Shown here: positions 15,363 to 24,764 of the stretch, piece after piece
How positions within the stretch are numbered: the stretch's first letter is position 1
Layout: each line of letters starts with the position of its first letter
Assembly (NCBI GenBank): GCA_028293285.1
Contig: JAQGPC010000312.1
Coordinates: 1 to 54,563 of the forward strand
Direction: 5' to 3'
DNA from: Pedosphaera sp.
GTDB taxonomy: Bacteria; Verrucomicrobiota; Verrucomicrobiia; Limisphaerales; Pedosphaeraceae
DNA: 54,563 bases
Translations under genes and position numbers: made by a program
Notes under the pieces: model-generated
What the model was told of the DNA's origin: nothing
The model's database searches: none
The model's input: the letters and a program-made list of their open reading frames with translations, nothing else

Positions 15363-18300
15363 TCAATCCTCCGAAAACAAATATTCCAAATCCGTCTTCG
15401 TCAAACTGCGCGCAAAGCCTTCTTCGCCCAGCACATCGGCGATGGTTTGGGCCTTGCTCTGTTGCAATTCCCAGATCTTTTCCTCCACCGTTCCCGGCGC
15501 GATCAACCGGTACGCATTCACTGTGTTCACCTGCCCGATGCGATGCGAGCGGTCAATGGCCTGCGCTTCCACCGCCGGATTCCACCACGGATCATACAGC
15601 ACCACGTAGCTGGCATTCGTCAGGTTCAAGCCCGTCCCCGCCGCGCGCAAACTCAGCAAAAACACCGCCGCATTCGGGTCGGCCTGGAACGCATTCACCA
15701 CTTCCTGGCGTTGCTTCGTTTGGCCCGTGAGCAGGTGCGTGCGAATCTGTCGCTGCTGGCATTCCGCTTCCAGCAATTTCAACACCTGCACAAACTGGCT
15801 GAACACCAAAACCTTTTGCCCATGCGTCAACAGCGGGTCGAGCAATTCGAACAACGTCTCCGTCTTGCCCGAAGCCGCGTCGTTCCCCACCAATTGTGGA
15901 TGGCAGCAAATCTGCCGCAACCGCGTCAACGCCGCCAGCACATGGATCTTGCTCTGGTTCAAGCCGCGTTCCGCCACCGTCTGGAACACCTGTTCGCGAC
16001 TGCGCCGCAATTCCGCCAGGTAAAGTTTCCGCTGGTCTTCGCCCAACTGGCAATCGCGCCGTTCCTCGATGCGCGGTGGCAAATCCTTCGCCACGCGATG
16101 CTTCAACCGGCGCAACATCAGCGGACGCAGCTTGGCCGACAGCCGGCGGCGCGCAATGCGCTGGGCATTCTCCACGTCTTCCCCGCGTGGCTCGTATGTC
16201 TGGCCGAAATGTTCCTGGTTGCCGAGATAACCCGGCTGCACAAAATCCACGATGCTCCACAAATCGAGCAGCCGGTTTTCCAGCGGCGTCCCCGTCAGCG
16301 CCAGCATGTGGTCGCCGCGCAATTGCTTCACCGATTGCGTCACCTGCGCCGTCGGGTTCTTGATGAACTGCGCCTCGTCCAAAATCACCGCGCCAAACGC
16401 GAACTTCTGCAATGCCTCCAGATCGCGCCGCAACAACGCGTAATTCGTCACAATCAAATCATGCTGCGGAATCTGTTTGCGCAGGTTATGCCGCGCCGCT
16501 CCGCTTTCCAGCACCAGCACCTTCAAGTGCGGCGTGAACCGGTTCGCCTCGCGCCGCCAATTATGCAGCACCGACGCCGGGCAAATCACCAGTGCCGGTT
16601 TTGGACTCTTGCTGTTCCGCTCCGCCAGCCACGCCAGCCAGGTCAACGTCTGCAACGTTTTGCCCAACCCCATGTCGTCCGCCAAAATGCCACCGAGCTT
16701 CAACAGCGTGAGATGACACAGAAAATCGAAACCTTCTTTTTGATACGGACGCAAATCGGCCTTGATCGTCAGCGGCATCTCCGTCGGCGGCGTGCCCTTG
16801 AATTCCTTCAACCGCTCCTTCAACGCCTGTGCCTGCGGCGTATTGCCAAAGCGTTCCAATCCCGCCTCGTCCAAATGCGCCGCCTGCTCGATGCCAATCC
16901 GGTGCGGCACGGGGATCAATCCATCCACGCCCAAATCCGCCATCGCCTCATGCGCGGTCTGCACCGCCTGCGAATCCAATTCCACCCAGCCCGAGTCGGG
17001 CAATTTCACAAACCGTCCCGTCGCCGTTTGCAACCGTTGCAAGTCGGCGGTCGTCAACTTCATCCCTTCCTGCTCCCACTCGGCGGAAACCGCCAGCCAA
17101 TCAATGCCGCTCCCCTTCACCACCACGCGCGGACGCAATTGCCGCGGTTGCAGGAAGAGCCGGTGAAACGCCGGGTTGCCCAAAAACTCCGCGCTCGTCG
17201 GACGATCCGGCCACGCGACTGCCAGCGTGCTTAAAAAATTCTCATTCGCATCGCCCACCCAAAGCCCCGCTTCCGGCGTGAACCAATCCAATTGCCGCAG
17301 CCATTGCGTCACCGGTTCCAGGCGCGGATCATCCAAAATCTCCGGCTTATCGGCCTTTTGCTTGCGCGGCTCGTTCGGTTGCCATTCGTGGCCATTCCAA
17401 ATCCACACGCTCTGGTCGCGCTCACTCCGCGCCAGCAACCGCAGCCGCACTGTGTCGTCGAGCAATTCGAAAATAAATTGCGGCACCGCCGGATGCGCCA
17501 CGCAAAGCTGTTCCCAATCCACCCCGGCCACCGACCGCGTCTTGCGCAATTGTTTCAACAGCCGATGCGTCAGCTTGCGGACCGGCATCGTCGGCTTCTT
17601 CGACCAATGCTCCAGCAACGCCAGCGGCGGCGCGTTGCGCAGCAGAAAGAAATCATTCCCCACCAGCGCCAGCGGCGGACGTCCGGAAAAGAATTTGACC
17701 TCGGTCAATGGATGTACCGTTCCGCACGGCAAGGTCAGCCGATGCGTGAACGAAAGTTCCTCCTCGCCATTCTCCAGGTGCGGCGTCAGTTCAGCGGTTT
17801 GCCCGTGGAATTTCAATGCTCCGCCATCCACCGATTCCAACCGCCCGCACTGTCCCCAGCGCGCCAGCCAATGCAACAAGTCCAGGTCGGTCAACAGCAG
17901 CGTCGCGTCGCCATCCTGACGCTCGGCATGGGTTTCCGCGAGCCACTGGATGAATTCCCAATCTTGCGGCAGAAACAATTCCTGCTCATGCGCCGCGCGC
18001 GTGGTCAATTCAATCAATTCGCTCAGCGTCTTCTGCTTCTCGCCCGTGCGAATGCGAAACAAATGAAATTGAATTCCCAGCCGATGCCGCGCCAACCGGT
18101 CACTCTCCGGTTCCATGCGGCACAGCACCCGCAAAGCCGCCCGTGGCGAATCCAGGTGGGTCGGCGCAGGCGGAAACAGCCAATTCTCCAACTGTTGCAC
18201 CAATTGCTGCTCCTGCTCCGCCTCTTCCACTTCCGCAAAATGATCCAGGTTGGCGTGGGTCACCAATTCCGTCGGCAACGGACGATGCGCCCGCAAAAAT

Positions 18301-18626
18301 AGAAACGCGAGTTGCTCCAAACGCGATTTACCCTGCACCGCCATCAAACGCGGCCACCATTCGTCACCGGCAAAATCCTTGCGCGACAGTGACAGCTTCT
18401 CGAAGTAATCCTCCAGCAACAGCCACGCCCGTTGCGAGTCAGCGCACGTGGAAAACTGGGTCAAAATATCAGTGCGGCCGGTGACAGCCGCTTTGGAATC
18501 GGCCAATTCACGCCGGAGGTCGGCGAGCGCACCGTAGGTCTTGGAGAGGACCGTATGATGTGCGTCGTATTTAGTTGTACTGGGAGAACGAACCCCGTTC
18601 CCGTTTCTTAGCGAAACTTTAGCCAT
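15363..18626 (-). CDS. SNF2-family DEAD/DEAH-box helicase
   Basis: A 1087-residue SWI2/SNF2 ATPase. The N-terminal 600 residues are helical and Leu/Glu-rich, as in bacterial SNF2 proteins with their own N-terminal extension. The motor has: Walker A DDMGLGKT (about 649-656); motif Ia after ICPASVLHNW; motif II DEAQ in VILDEAQFIKN (about 750); LTGTPLENR (III); and in the second lobe VFSQF, LSLRAAGTGLNL (V) and QAIDRSHRIGQ (VI, about 1022). It should translocate on duplex DNA and remodel protein-DNA complexes. The ATG at 18626 is well placed. Directly downstream on the same strand lies the nuclease-like cluster. The gene could be an ordinary chromosomal SNF2 gene that happens to border the island, or part of the system. 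Confidence 0.93.
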   Translation of the reverse strand: MAKVSLRNGNGVRSPSTTKYDAHHTVLSKTYGALADLRRELADSKAAVTGRTDILTQFSTCADSQRAWLLLEDYFEKLSLSRKDFAGDEWWPRLMAVQGKSRLEQLAFLFLRAHRPLPTELVTHANLDHFAEVEEAEQEQQLVQQLENWLFPPAPTHLDSPRAALRVLCRMEPESDRLARHRLGIQFHLFRIRTGEKQKTLSELIELTTRAAHEQELFLPQDWEFIQWLAETHAERQDGDATLLLTDLDLLHWLARWGQCGRLESVDGGALKFHGQTAELTPHLENGEEELSFTHRLTLPCGTVHPLTEVKFFSGRPPLALVGNDFFLLRNAPPLALLEHWSKKPTMPVRKLTHRLLKQLRKTRSVAGVDWEQLCVAHPAVPQFIFELLDDTVRLRLLARSERDQSVWIWNGHEWQPNEPRKQKADKPEILDDPRLEPVTQWLRQLDWFTPEAGLWVGDANENFLSTLAVAWPDRPTSAEFLGNPAFHRLFLQPRQLRPRVVVKGSGIDWLAVSAEWEQEGMKLTTADLQRLQTATGRFVKLPDSGWVELDSQAVQTAHEAMADLGVDGLIPVPHRIGIEQAAHLDEAGLERFGNTPQAQALKERLKEFKGTPPTEMPLTIKADLRPYQKEGFDFLCHLTLLKLGGILADDMGLGKTLQTLTWLAWLAERNSKSPKPALVICPASVLHNWRREANRFTPHLKVLVLESGAARHNLRKQIPQHDLIVTNYALLRRDLEALQKFAFGAVILDEAQFIKNPTAQVTQSVKQLRGDHMLALTGTPLENRLLDLWSIVDFVQPGYLGNQEHFGQTYEPRGEDVENAQRIARRRLSAKLRPLMLRRLKHRVAKDLPPRIEERRDCQLGEDQRKLYLAELRRSREQVFQTVAERGLNQSKIHVLAALTRLRQICCHPQLVGNDAASGKTETLFELLDPLLTHGQKVLVFSQFVQVLKLLEAECQQRQIRTHLLTGQTKQRQEVVNAFQADPNAAVFLLSLRAAGTGLNLTNASYVVLYDPWWNPAVEAQAIDRSHRIGQVNTVNAYRLIAPGTVEEKIWELQQSKAQTIADVLGEEGFARSLTKTDLEYLFSED

Positions 18627-18647
18627 CTGATTTCCGTCTGATTTGGC

Positions 18648-18659
18648 TGCCTATAGGCA
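18648..18659. promoter_or_regulatory. Perfect palindrome before the helicase gene
   Basis: TGCCTATAGGCA, a 12-bp perfect palindrome 22 bp upstream of the helicase ATG, in the short gap after lpxD. A candidate operator; nothing else supports it. Confidence 0.3.
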
Positions 18660-18734
18660 ACCGTCTATCATCTCCTCAAAAATGCCCTCGACGGTCAATC
18701 AGAAAGCGAAGAAATTTGATTGAAACTGCAAAAG

Positions 18735-19775
18735 TTATATTTTTTCTTGACTCTCCGGTTCCGGATTTATACCGAGTTGCTTCTCCAATTGACGGACTCT
18801 GCGTAGCAATTCAGGCAACTTATGCAGTGCCAGCACCTGCCGCTTGGTTTTCTTATCCGGCTGTGCCGGAGTGCCCCACCATTTTTCGCCATCCTTGATA
18901 TCGTGCATGACCCCGGATTGCGCGGCAATCGTCACCTGGTTTCCGATTTTTAGATGCCCCGTAAGACCCACCTGCCCGCCCAAAACTACGAAGTTCCCCA
19001 GTTTGGTGCTCCCGGCAATCGCCGCCTGTGCCACGAGCAAACAATGCTCCCCAATCGTCACGTTGTGAGCAATCTGGACCAGGTTATCGATTTTCGTCCC
19101 CTTGCCAATGATGGTCGGCCCCAACGCCCCACGATCCACCGTCGTGTTCGCCCCTATTTCCACATCATCCGCCAGGATCACATTGCCAATCTGCGGCACC
19201 TTGCGATGAAAACCACGGTCAAACACATAACCAAAACCATCCGAGCCAATCACCGCACCTGCATGAATTCGTACGCGATTCCCAATCTTCGTACCCGGAT
19301 AAATCACAACATTCGGGAAAAGATTCCCATCTTCGCCCATTTGCGTACCGGCCCCGATATGATTTCCTCCCTGCAACACCGTCCGCGCCCCAATCTGCAC
19401 CTGCGCCCCAATCACGCAATGAGGCCCGATATGTGCCGTCGGATCAATCGCGGCTGAAACCGCCACCACCGCCGTGGGATGAATCCCCGCCGCGACCGCT
19501 GCTTCCGGAAAAAAGAGCGGCAAAATTTTGGCAAAGGCTACCCGGGCATTCGCCACCCGGATCAATGTCTTGTGTGTGGAACTAAATTGGCTGGGAACCA
19601 AAATCGCCGAGGCTGCGCTGGCTTCCGCATTGGCAAAATAAGCTTCGTTCTCCGCAAACGTCAGGTCACCCGGTTGCGCCCGGTCTGCCGCCGAAAAACC
19701 GGTCAGCGTGACGGAACCATCTCCCAGGACTTCCCCTTGGAGTTGTTTGGCAATTTCAGCGGCAGTAAAAGGCAT
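18735..19775 (-). CDS. lpxD: UDP-3-O-acylglucosamine N-acyltransferase LpxD
   Basis: 346 residues, the normal length for LpxD. It adds the N-linked hydroxyacyl chain to UDP-3-O-acyl-glucosamine in lipid A synthesis at the cytoplasmic membrane. The N-terminal uridine-binding domain (1-95) includes [15 protein letters not shown] left-handed beta-helix of hexapeptide repeats follows (about 98-290), with GSDGFGY (177-183) and the catalytic His237 in [10 protein letters not shown]. The C-terminal helix [15 protein letters not shown] helps trimerise. It stands alone here, without lpxA/lpxB/fabZ. It is the best evidence in the window for an LPS-type outer membrane. Confidence 0.95.
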   Translation of the reverse strand: MPFTAAEIAKQLQGEVLGDGSVTLTGFSAADRAQPGDLTFAENEAYFANAEASAASAILVPSQFSSTHKTLIRVANARVAFAKILPLFFPEAAVAAGIHPTAVVAVSAAIDPTAHIGPHCVIGAQVQIGARTVLQGGNHIGAGTQMGEDGNLFPNVVIYPGTKIGNRVRIHAGAVIGSDGFGYVFDRGFHRKVPQIGNVILADDVEIGANTTVDRGALGPTIIGKGTKIDNLVQIAHNVTIGEHCLLVAQAAIAGSTKLGNFVVLGGQVGLTGHLKIGNQVTIAAQSGVMHDIKDGEKWWGTPAQPDKKTKRQVLALHKLPELLRRVRQLEKQLGINPEPESQEKI

Positions 19776-20097
19776 AAACTATAATTTGACCGTAAACTTG
19801 TGGTTTCAAAATCTTAACCGTCAGATTGCATCGGGCCTTATAACCTTCAACCAAGGTTGACGGTTCACCTTCTCCCTGGGGAGAAGGCTGGGATGAGGGC
19901 GTGGCTAATCTAACTTCTCCGGCATTGCCTGTTCGACATTTCCAAACCTGTCACTTGCATTTCTCCCCGAACCAACCCGCCAGTTTGTCCGCAAAACCAA
20001 ATTTGCGGTTCACCCTGCGAGAAGTCACCCGTTGACTTGAAAACACTCGACACTATATAAACTCGTCGTCAGCTAATTCAACACCAACTTTACTTTT
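19776..20097. other. Spacer with a hairpin repeat
   Basis: A divergent spacer between lpxD and the oxidoreductase gene. It holds a perfect 8-bp hairpin, CCTTCTCC-CTGG-GGAGAAGG (19868-19887), followed by CTGGGATGAGGGCG, a dispersed-repeat type common in many bacterial genomes. No gene is seen. Confidence 0.5.
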
Positions 20098-21261
20098 ATG
20101 GCTAATACATTACGTGTCGGCATGATCGGTTACCGTTTCATGGGCAAGGCCCACTCAAACGCCTGGCGTCAAGCACCCCATTTCTTCCCGCTCAAAGCCA
20201 ATGTCGAAATGCACACCATCTGCGGACGCGATGCCGCTGGAGTCGAAGCCGCCCGCGCCCAACTCGGCTGGAACAACGTCTCCACCGATTGGCGTGCTGT
20301 CGTCAACTCACCCGACATCGACATCGTGGATATCAACACGCCCAACGATTCCCATGCGGAAATTGCCATCGCCGCCGCCCGTGCTGGCAAACACGTTCTC
20401 TGCGAAAAACCGCTCGGTCTGACCGTCAAGCAATGCGAAGAGATGGTCGCTGCCGTCAAAAAAGCCAAGGTGGTAAACATGGTTTGCCACAACTACCGCC
20501 GCATCCCCGCCATCGCCCAAGCCAAGAAAATGATTGAGGAAGGCGCCATCGGCCAGGTGTTCCACTATTACGCCCGCTATGCGCAGGATTGGATTGTTGA
20601 TCCCAATTTTCCGCTCGTCTGGCGCTTGCAAAAAGGCGTCAGCGGTTCCGGCACCCATGGCGATATCAATGCCCACATCATTGACCTCGGACGTTACCTC
20701 GTCGGCGAATTCCAGGAAGTTTGCGGCCTGATGCACACCTTCATCAAGGAACGACCCATCATGGATTCCGGTGGCAAAGGCCAGGGCCTGACCGCCAAGT
20801 CCGGCCAGAAAATGGGCAAAGTCACCGTGGATGATGCCGCCATGTTCATCGGTCGCTTCAAGAACGGCGCACTCGCCAATCTCGAAGCTACCCGCTTCGC
20901 GCTTGGTCGCAAGAACCACATCGAAATCGAAATCAACGGCTCCAAAGGCTCCCTCTGCTTCGACTTCGAAGACATGAACCGCCTCCAATTCTTCGATAAC
21001 ACCAATCCCGGCGACCGCCAGGGCTTCCGCGACATTCTCGTGACCCAACCCGGCGGTGCCCATCCCTACGTCGGCCAATGGTGGCCGCCCGGTCACATCA
21101 TCGGCTACGAACACACTTTTGTGCATACCATCGCCGATTTTGTGAACGCCTGTGCCGACGGCAGATCCGTCCAACCGACCTTCGAAGATGGCCTCAAAAA
21201 CCAGCAGGTTCTGGAAGCAGTTGAAGAATCGGCCAAGAGCCGTCAGTGGGTGAAAGTCTGA
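20098..21261 (+). CDS. Gfo/Idh/MocA family oxidoreductase
   Basis: 387 residues. An N-terminal Rossmann fold with VGMIGYRFMGKAHSNAW (7-23, nucleotide loop) and the family marker EKPL (103-106) with CEKP spacing is followed by the alpha/beta substrate domain (about 125-370) with GTHGDINAHIIDLGRYL carrying the usual D-x3-H-x3-D-like residues. These enzymes oxidise or reduce sugars or inositols with NAD(P); Verrucomicrobiota carry many, and the substrate cannot be read from sequence. No twin-arginine signal, so it is cytoplasmic. It is monocistronic, with an intrinsic terminator at 21285. Confidence 0.92.
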   Translation: MANTLRVGMIGYRFMGKAHSNAWRQAPHFFPLKANVEMHTICGRDAAGVEAARAQLGWNNVSTDWRAVVNSPDIDIVDINTPNDSHAEIAIAAARAGKHVLCEKPLGLTVKQCEEMVAAVKKAKVVNMVCHNYRRIPAIAQAKKMIEEGAIGQVFHYYARYAQDWIVDPNFPLVWRLQKGVSGSGTHGDINAHIIDLGRYLVGEFQEVCGLMHTFIKERPIMDSGGKGQGLTAKSGQKMGKVTVDDAAMFIGRFKNGALANLEATRFALGRKNHIEIEINGSKGSLCFDFEDMNRLQFFDNTNPGDRQGFRDILVTQPGGAHPYVGQWWPPGHIIGYEHTFVHTIADFVNACADGRSVQPTFEDGLKNQQVLEAVEESAKSRQWVKV

Positions 21262-21284
21262 CCATTTTACTCAAATCAAATCTC

Positions 21285-21313
21285 AAGCCGCCCAATTCGG
21301 GCGGCTTTTTTGT
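21285..21313 (+). terminator. Intrinsic terminator of the oxidoreductase gene
   Basis: Stem AAGCCGCCC / GGGCGGCTT (9 bp) with a 5-base loop AATTC, then a run of six T and TGTTTG. It sits 23 bp after the stop codon. Confidence 0.88.
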
Positions 21314-21374
21314 TTGTGCCAGCCGGCTATTCTTCTTTTCCAAAAAGTTATTTTCTGGCATGTAGTTTGGAAAG

Positions 21375-23786
21375 ATGGATTCTCATCCTGATCAACGTCG
21401 AATTCGCTGGATTTATCCGGTGCTGATCTTGGGCACTTTCGCGATTTTCATTTCCTCGCTCAATCATCAATTCATCACTTTTGATGATCCCGAATACGTC
21501 ACGGCCAATCCTCACGTTCAATCCGGCCTGACTTGGGATGGCCTGGTCTACGCCTTTACCACGGGCGATAATTCCAACTGGCATCCACTGACCTGGCTTT
21601 CGTACATGCTTGATTATAACTTGCATGGGCTGAATCCGTCTGGCTATCACCTTACCAACCTGCTGTTTCACATCGTCAATGCGCTGCTGCTTTTTGGCGT
21701 GCTCCGCCTGATGACTGGCGCCATATGGCGCAGTGCTTTCGTTGCTGCTCTGTTCGCGTGGCACCCGTTGCATGTTGAATCCGTGGCGTGGGTCGCCGAG
21801 CGCAAGGATGTCTTGAGTGCCTTTTTTTGGCTGTTGACCATGTTCGCATATGCGCGCTACGCGCAGAAACCGGATAAGCGGCGCTACCAACTCACTTTGT
21901 TATTATTTGCTTGTGGCCTTATGGCCAAGCCGATGGTCGTCACCCTGCCGTTCGTGCTGCTCTTGTTGGATTTCTGGCCGTTAAAACGATTCTCAAATTC
22001 ATTTCTTCAGCCCACCTTGCCGGAAAATGATGGTTCGAAATTGACCGGAACCGTGAGCGCTCAGCCCCGGCCTTTAAGCAGGTTATTCATGGAGAAAATT
22101 CCGTTCTTTGCCTTGTCACTTGCTGCCAGCGTCATCACCTTCGTGGTGCAAAAAAAAGGCGGGGCCGTTACACCTTTGGATTTTATTCCCGTCCACCAAC
22201 GCGCTGCCAACATCCCCATTTCCTATGTTCGCTATTTAAGAAAGATGATTTGGCCGGCTGACCTTGCCGTTTTTTACCCATTTCATACTTGGCCTGTCTG
22301 GCAGGCCGTCGCGGCAGGTTTGTTTTTATTAATTCTTTCATTTGTAGCCGTCGCCATGGTGCGGCGGCGGCCCTTTGTCACGGTTGGCTGGTTTTGGTTT
22401 ATTGGAACGCTGGTGCCCGTAATCGGTTTGGTCCAGGTCGGTTCTCAATCCCTGGCCGACCGTTACACTTACCTCCCTTTAATCGGCATTTTTATTCTCC
22501 TCGTCTGGGGAGGATACGAAGCTGCATCTCAATTTCGAGTCCCCCGGCCGGTGATGGCCGGAATAAGCTGCCTGATTCTTTTTGCATGTCTCGTCCTTAC
22601 CGGCCTTCAGCTACAAACCTGGAAAAACAGCATTAGTCTCTTTGGGCATGCTCTCGCCGTCGCCGGAGAAAGCTCTATTGGCAATAACAATTTTGGACTG
22701 GCCCTCAGCGACGCAGGAAAAACTGATGAAGCTTTGGCCTTATTTAATCGGTCACTGCTTATTCAGCCAAACAATGCCGTGACATATTATGATATAGGCA
22801 TGATTTACGAGGGGCGGCAGGATTATCAAACCGCCATCGAATATTTCAACAAGGCTTTGCATATCAATCCTCAATATGCGCAGGTCCACTACAGCATGGG
22901 TAATGTGTTGGCCTTCCAGGGAAAATTCCCAGGGGCCGCCGAAGAATACACCCGGGCTGTGCAAATCGATCCCACGTCCTTGGAAATGAATTATAACCTC
23001 GGAGTGATGTTGCTCAAATTGGATCAGCCACGCGAAGCAGTTGATTATTTCAAAACTGCTCTCAGAATTAACTCCAAATATGCTCCCGCCTGGCACCAGT
23101 TGGGCGTTGCTTATGATATACTCGGCAATACTGATGGTGCCATTCGAGATTATAAGGAAGCGCTCCGCCTCAAGCCCGACCTCATCCAATCCTGCCTCAA
23201 GCTGGGCATGCTTTTGGCCCGGGAAGGAAATTATTCCGAAGCCGAGAAACACTTCGGCCAGGCTATCAAACTTGAACCCACCAATAACGCCGCCCGTTTC
23301 AACCTAGCCGCGACCTTCGAGGCCAACAATCAATTAGACCAGGCTGTTGCTGAATTTTCCGAAGTAATTCGTCTCAAGTCGGATGATTTTAATGCCCGCC
23401 GCCGTTTGGCTGGATTGCAGACTCGCCAGCAAAAATTTGATGCTGCCATCCAAACTCTCCGTGATTCTCTTCGTCTCCAACCCGATTCTTCTGAGACGCT
23501 CGCCAATTTGGCCTGGCTCCTCGCCACCTGCTCCAAACCTGAATTGCGCAATGGCCCCGAAGCTGTGCAACTGGCCGAGCGGGCCTTCAAACTCGGGACC
23601 CAAAATGACCTTAGATTCTTGACCGTCCTCGATGCCTCTTATGCTCAGGCAGGACGCTTTGACGAAGCCATTAAAACCGCGCAAAAATTGCAAGAATTGG
23701 CCGTTTCAGCCAAACAAACTGCCATGGCGGAAAACGCGGGCAAACGCCTCGAACTTTATCGCGCCGGAAAAACTTACCACCAGTAA
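21375..23786 (+). CDS. GT-C-like multi-TM protein with TPR domain
   Basis: 803 residues. The first 430 form about ten membrane helices with an early FDDPEY (36-41), and downstream NWHPLTWLSYMLDY and FAWHPLHVESVAWVAERKDV. These are the wording of the bacterial relatives of TMTC/PMT-type glycosyltransferases (GT-C, polyprenyl-phosphate sugar donors). The last 370 residues are some eight tetratricopeptide repeats (for example AIEYFNKALHINPQYAQVHY). The likely role is O-glycosylation of exported proteins or assembly of a surface glycan, with the TPR on the opposite face for partner binding; this is inferred, as this subfamily is poorly characterised. The ATG at 21375 is good. It is monocistronic and convergent with trpC. 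Confidence 0.85.
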   Translation: MDSHPDQRRIRWIYPVLILGTFAIFISSLNHQFITFDDPEYVTANPHVQSGLTWDGLVYAFTTGDNSNWHPLTWLSYMLDYNLHGLNPSGYHLTNLLFHIVNALLLFGVLRLMTGAIWRSAFVAALFAWHPLHVESVAWVAERKDVLSAFFWLLTMFAYARYAQKPDKRRYQLTLLLFACGLMAKPMVVTLPFVLLLLDFWPLKRFSNSFLQPTLPENDGSKLTGTVSAQPRPLSRLFMEKIPFFALSLAASVITFVVQKKGGAVTPLDFIPVHQRAANIPISYVRYLRKMIWPADLAVFYPFHTWPVWQAVAAGLFLLILSFVAVAMVRRRPFVTVGWFWFIGTLVPVIGLVQVGSQSLADRYTYLPLIGIFILLVWGGYEAASQFRVPRPVMAGISCLILFACLVLTGLQLQTWKNSISLFGHALAVAGESSIGNNNFGLALSDAGKTDEALALFNRSLLIQPNNAVTYYDIGMIYEGRQDYQTAIEYFNKALHINPQYAQVHYSMGNVLAFQGKFPGAAEEYTRAVQIDPTSLEMNYNLGVMLLKLDQPREAVDYFKTALRINSKYAPAWHQLGVAYDILGNTDGAIRDYKEALRLKPDLIQSCLKLGMLLAREGNYSEAEKHFGQAIKLEPTNNAARFNLAATFEANNQLDQAVAEFSEVIRLKSDDFNARRRLAGLQTRQQKFDAAIQTLRDSLRLQPDSSETLANLAWLLATCSKPELRNGPEAVQLAERAFKLGTQNDLRFLTVLDASYAQAGRFDEAIKTAQKLQELAVSAKQTAMAENAGKRLELYRAGKTYHQ

Positions 23787-23829
23787 TTCTTCAAAGAGAC
23801 ACTTCCGCCTGCTGTTTTAAACAAAGAAC

Positions 23830-24633
23830 TTAAATTCCCAACAACTCCGCCGCTTTTGCTCGGATATCCGCGTGCTTCACCAACGATTCGCCGACCAAAA
23901 TTGCCCCTGCCCCGCACTTCTCCAATCGCTCCACATCCGCACGAGTGTGAATGCCACTCTCCGCTACCAACAGTTTGGCCTGCCCATCGGATGTCGCACG
24001 CAGTTGCGCCGCCAACCGCTCTGTTGTGGCCAAATCCACCTTGAAAGTTTTTAGATCGCGATTGTTCACTCCAATGACCTGCGCTCCTGCCGCAAGCGCC
24101 CGCACCAACTCCTGGTCATCATGCACTTCCACTAATGCCGTCAGCCCTGCCTGCGTTGCCAGCTCATGAAAATGTTTCAACTGCGCATCAGGTAAAATCG
24201 CCACAATCAACAGGATGGCATCCGCGCCCCATTCAATCGCTTCCAGGATTTGCCGTTCATCAATGATAAAATCCTTGCGCAGCAATGGCAATTCCACGGC
24301 CTGTCGGATCTGCTTCAGATACTCCAGCGAGCCTTGAAAAAACTTTTCATCCGTCAGCACGGAAAGACAACTCGCTCCCGCCCCCTCATACTCCCTGGCA
24401 ATTCGTACCGGATCAAAGTTCGGACAAATAATCCCCGCCGATGGCGACGCCTTCTTCACCTCCGCAATCAAAGCCAGCTTGCCCACTCTCGGCTGCCGCA
24501 TAGCCGCCGTAAAATCCCGCTGTCCACCACGTCCTTGCAACGTTCCCTTGAGATCCGCCACGGAAACAGTTCGTTTCGGTAATCTCGCAATCTCCACTTT
24601 CTTCTGCTCCACGATGGTATCAAGAATATTCAT
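23830..24633 (-). CDS. trpC: Indole-3-glycerol phosphate synthase
   Basis: 267 residues, typical for a stand-alone TrpC. It makes indole-3-glycerol phosphate from CdRP in tryptophan synthesis. TIM-barrel markers: EVKKASPSAG (58-67, catalytic Lys), LLRKDFIID (117-125), a Glu in VEVHDDQE, IGVNNRDLKTF, VAESGIHT and the phosphate loop GAILVGESL. It is not fused to TrpF, and no other trp gene is nearby. It lies about 130 bp downstream of prfB on the same strand; the gap has AT-rich recurring phrases but no clear terminator. Confidence 0.95.
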   Translation of the reverse strand: MNILDTIVEQKKVEIARLPKRTVSVADLKGTLQGRGGQRDFTAAMRQPRVGKLALIAEVKKASPSAGIICPNFDPVRIAREYEGAGASCLSVLTDEKFFQGSLEYLKQIRQAVELPLLRKDFIIDERQILEAIEWGADAILLIVAILPDAQLKHFHELATQAGLTALVEVHDDQELVRALAAGAQVIGVNNRDLKTFKVDLATTERLAAQLRATSDGQAKLLVAESGIHTRADVERLEKCGAGAILVGESLVKHADIRAKAAELLGI

Positions 24634-24764
24634 CGAGATAATTTCGAATGACGAATTTCACATGTCGAATACCCGGAGCCTGCGCCACAACGCGAGATTT
24701 GCACTCCATTAGTCATTTGGGTATTAGGACATTCTTTAGTCATTAGGATTTAGACCTTACTCAT

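Noticed and set aside
15447..17234. 595-codon plus-strand ORF antisense to the SNF2 helicase
   Set aside because: Arg/Gln/His-rich shadow of a GC-skewed real gene; the helicase motifs on the other strand are decisive.
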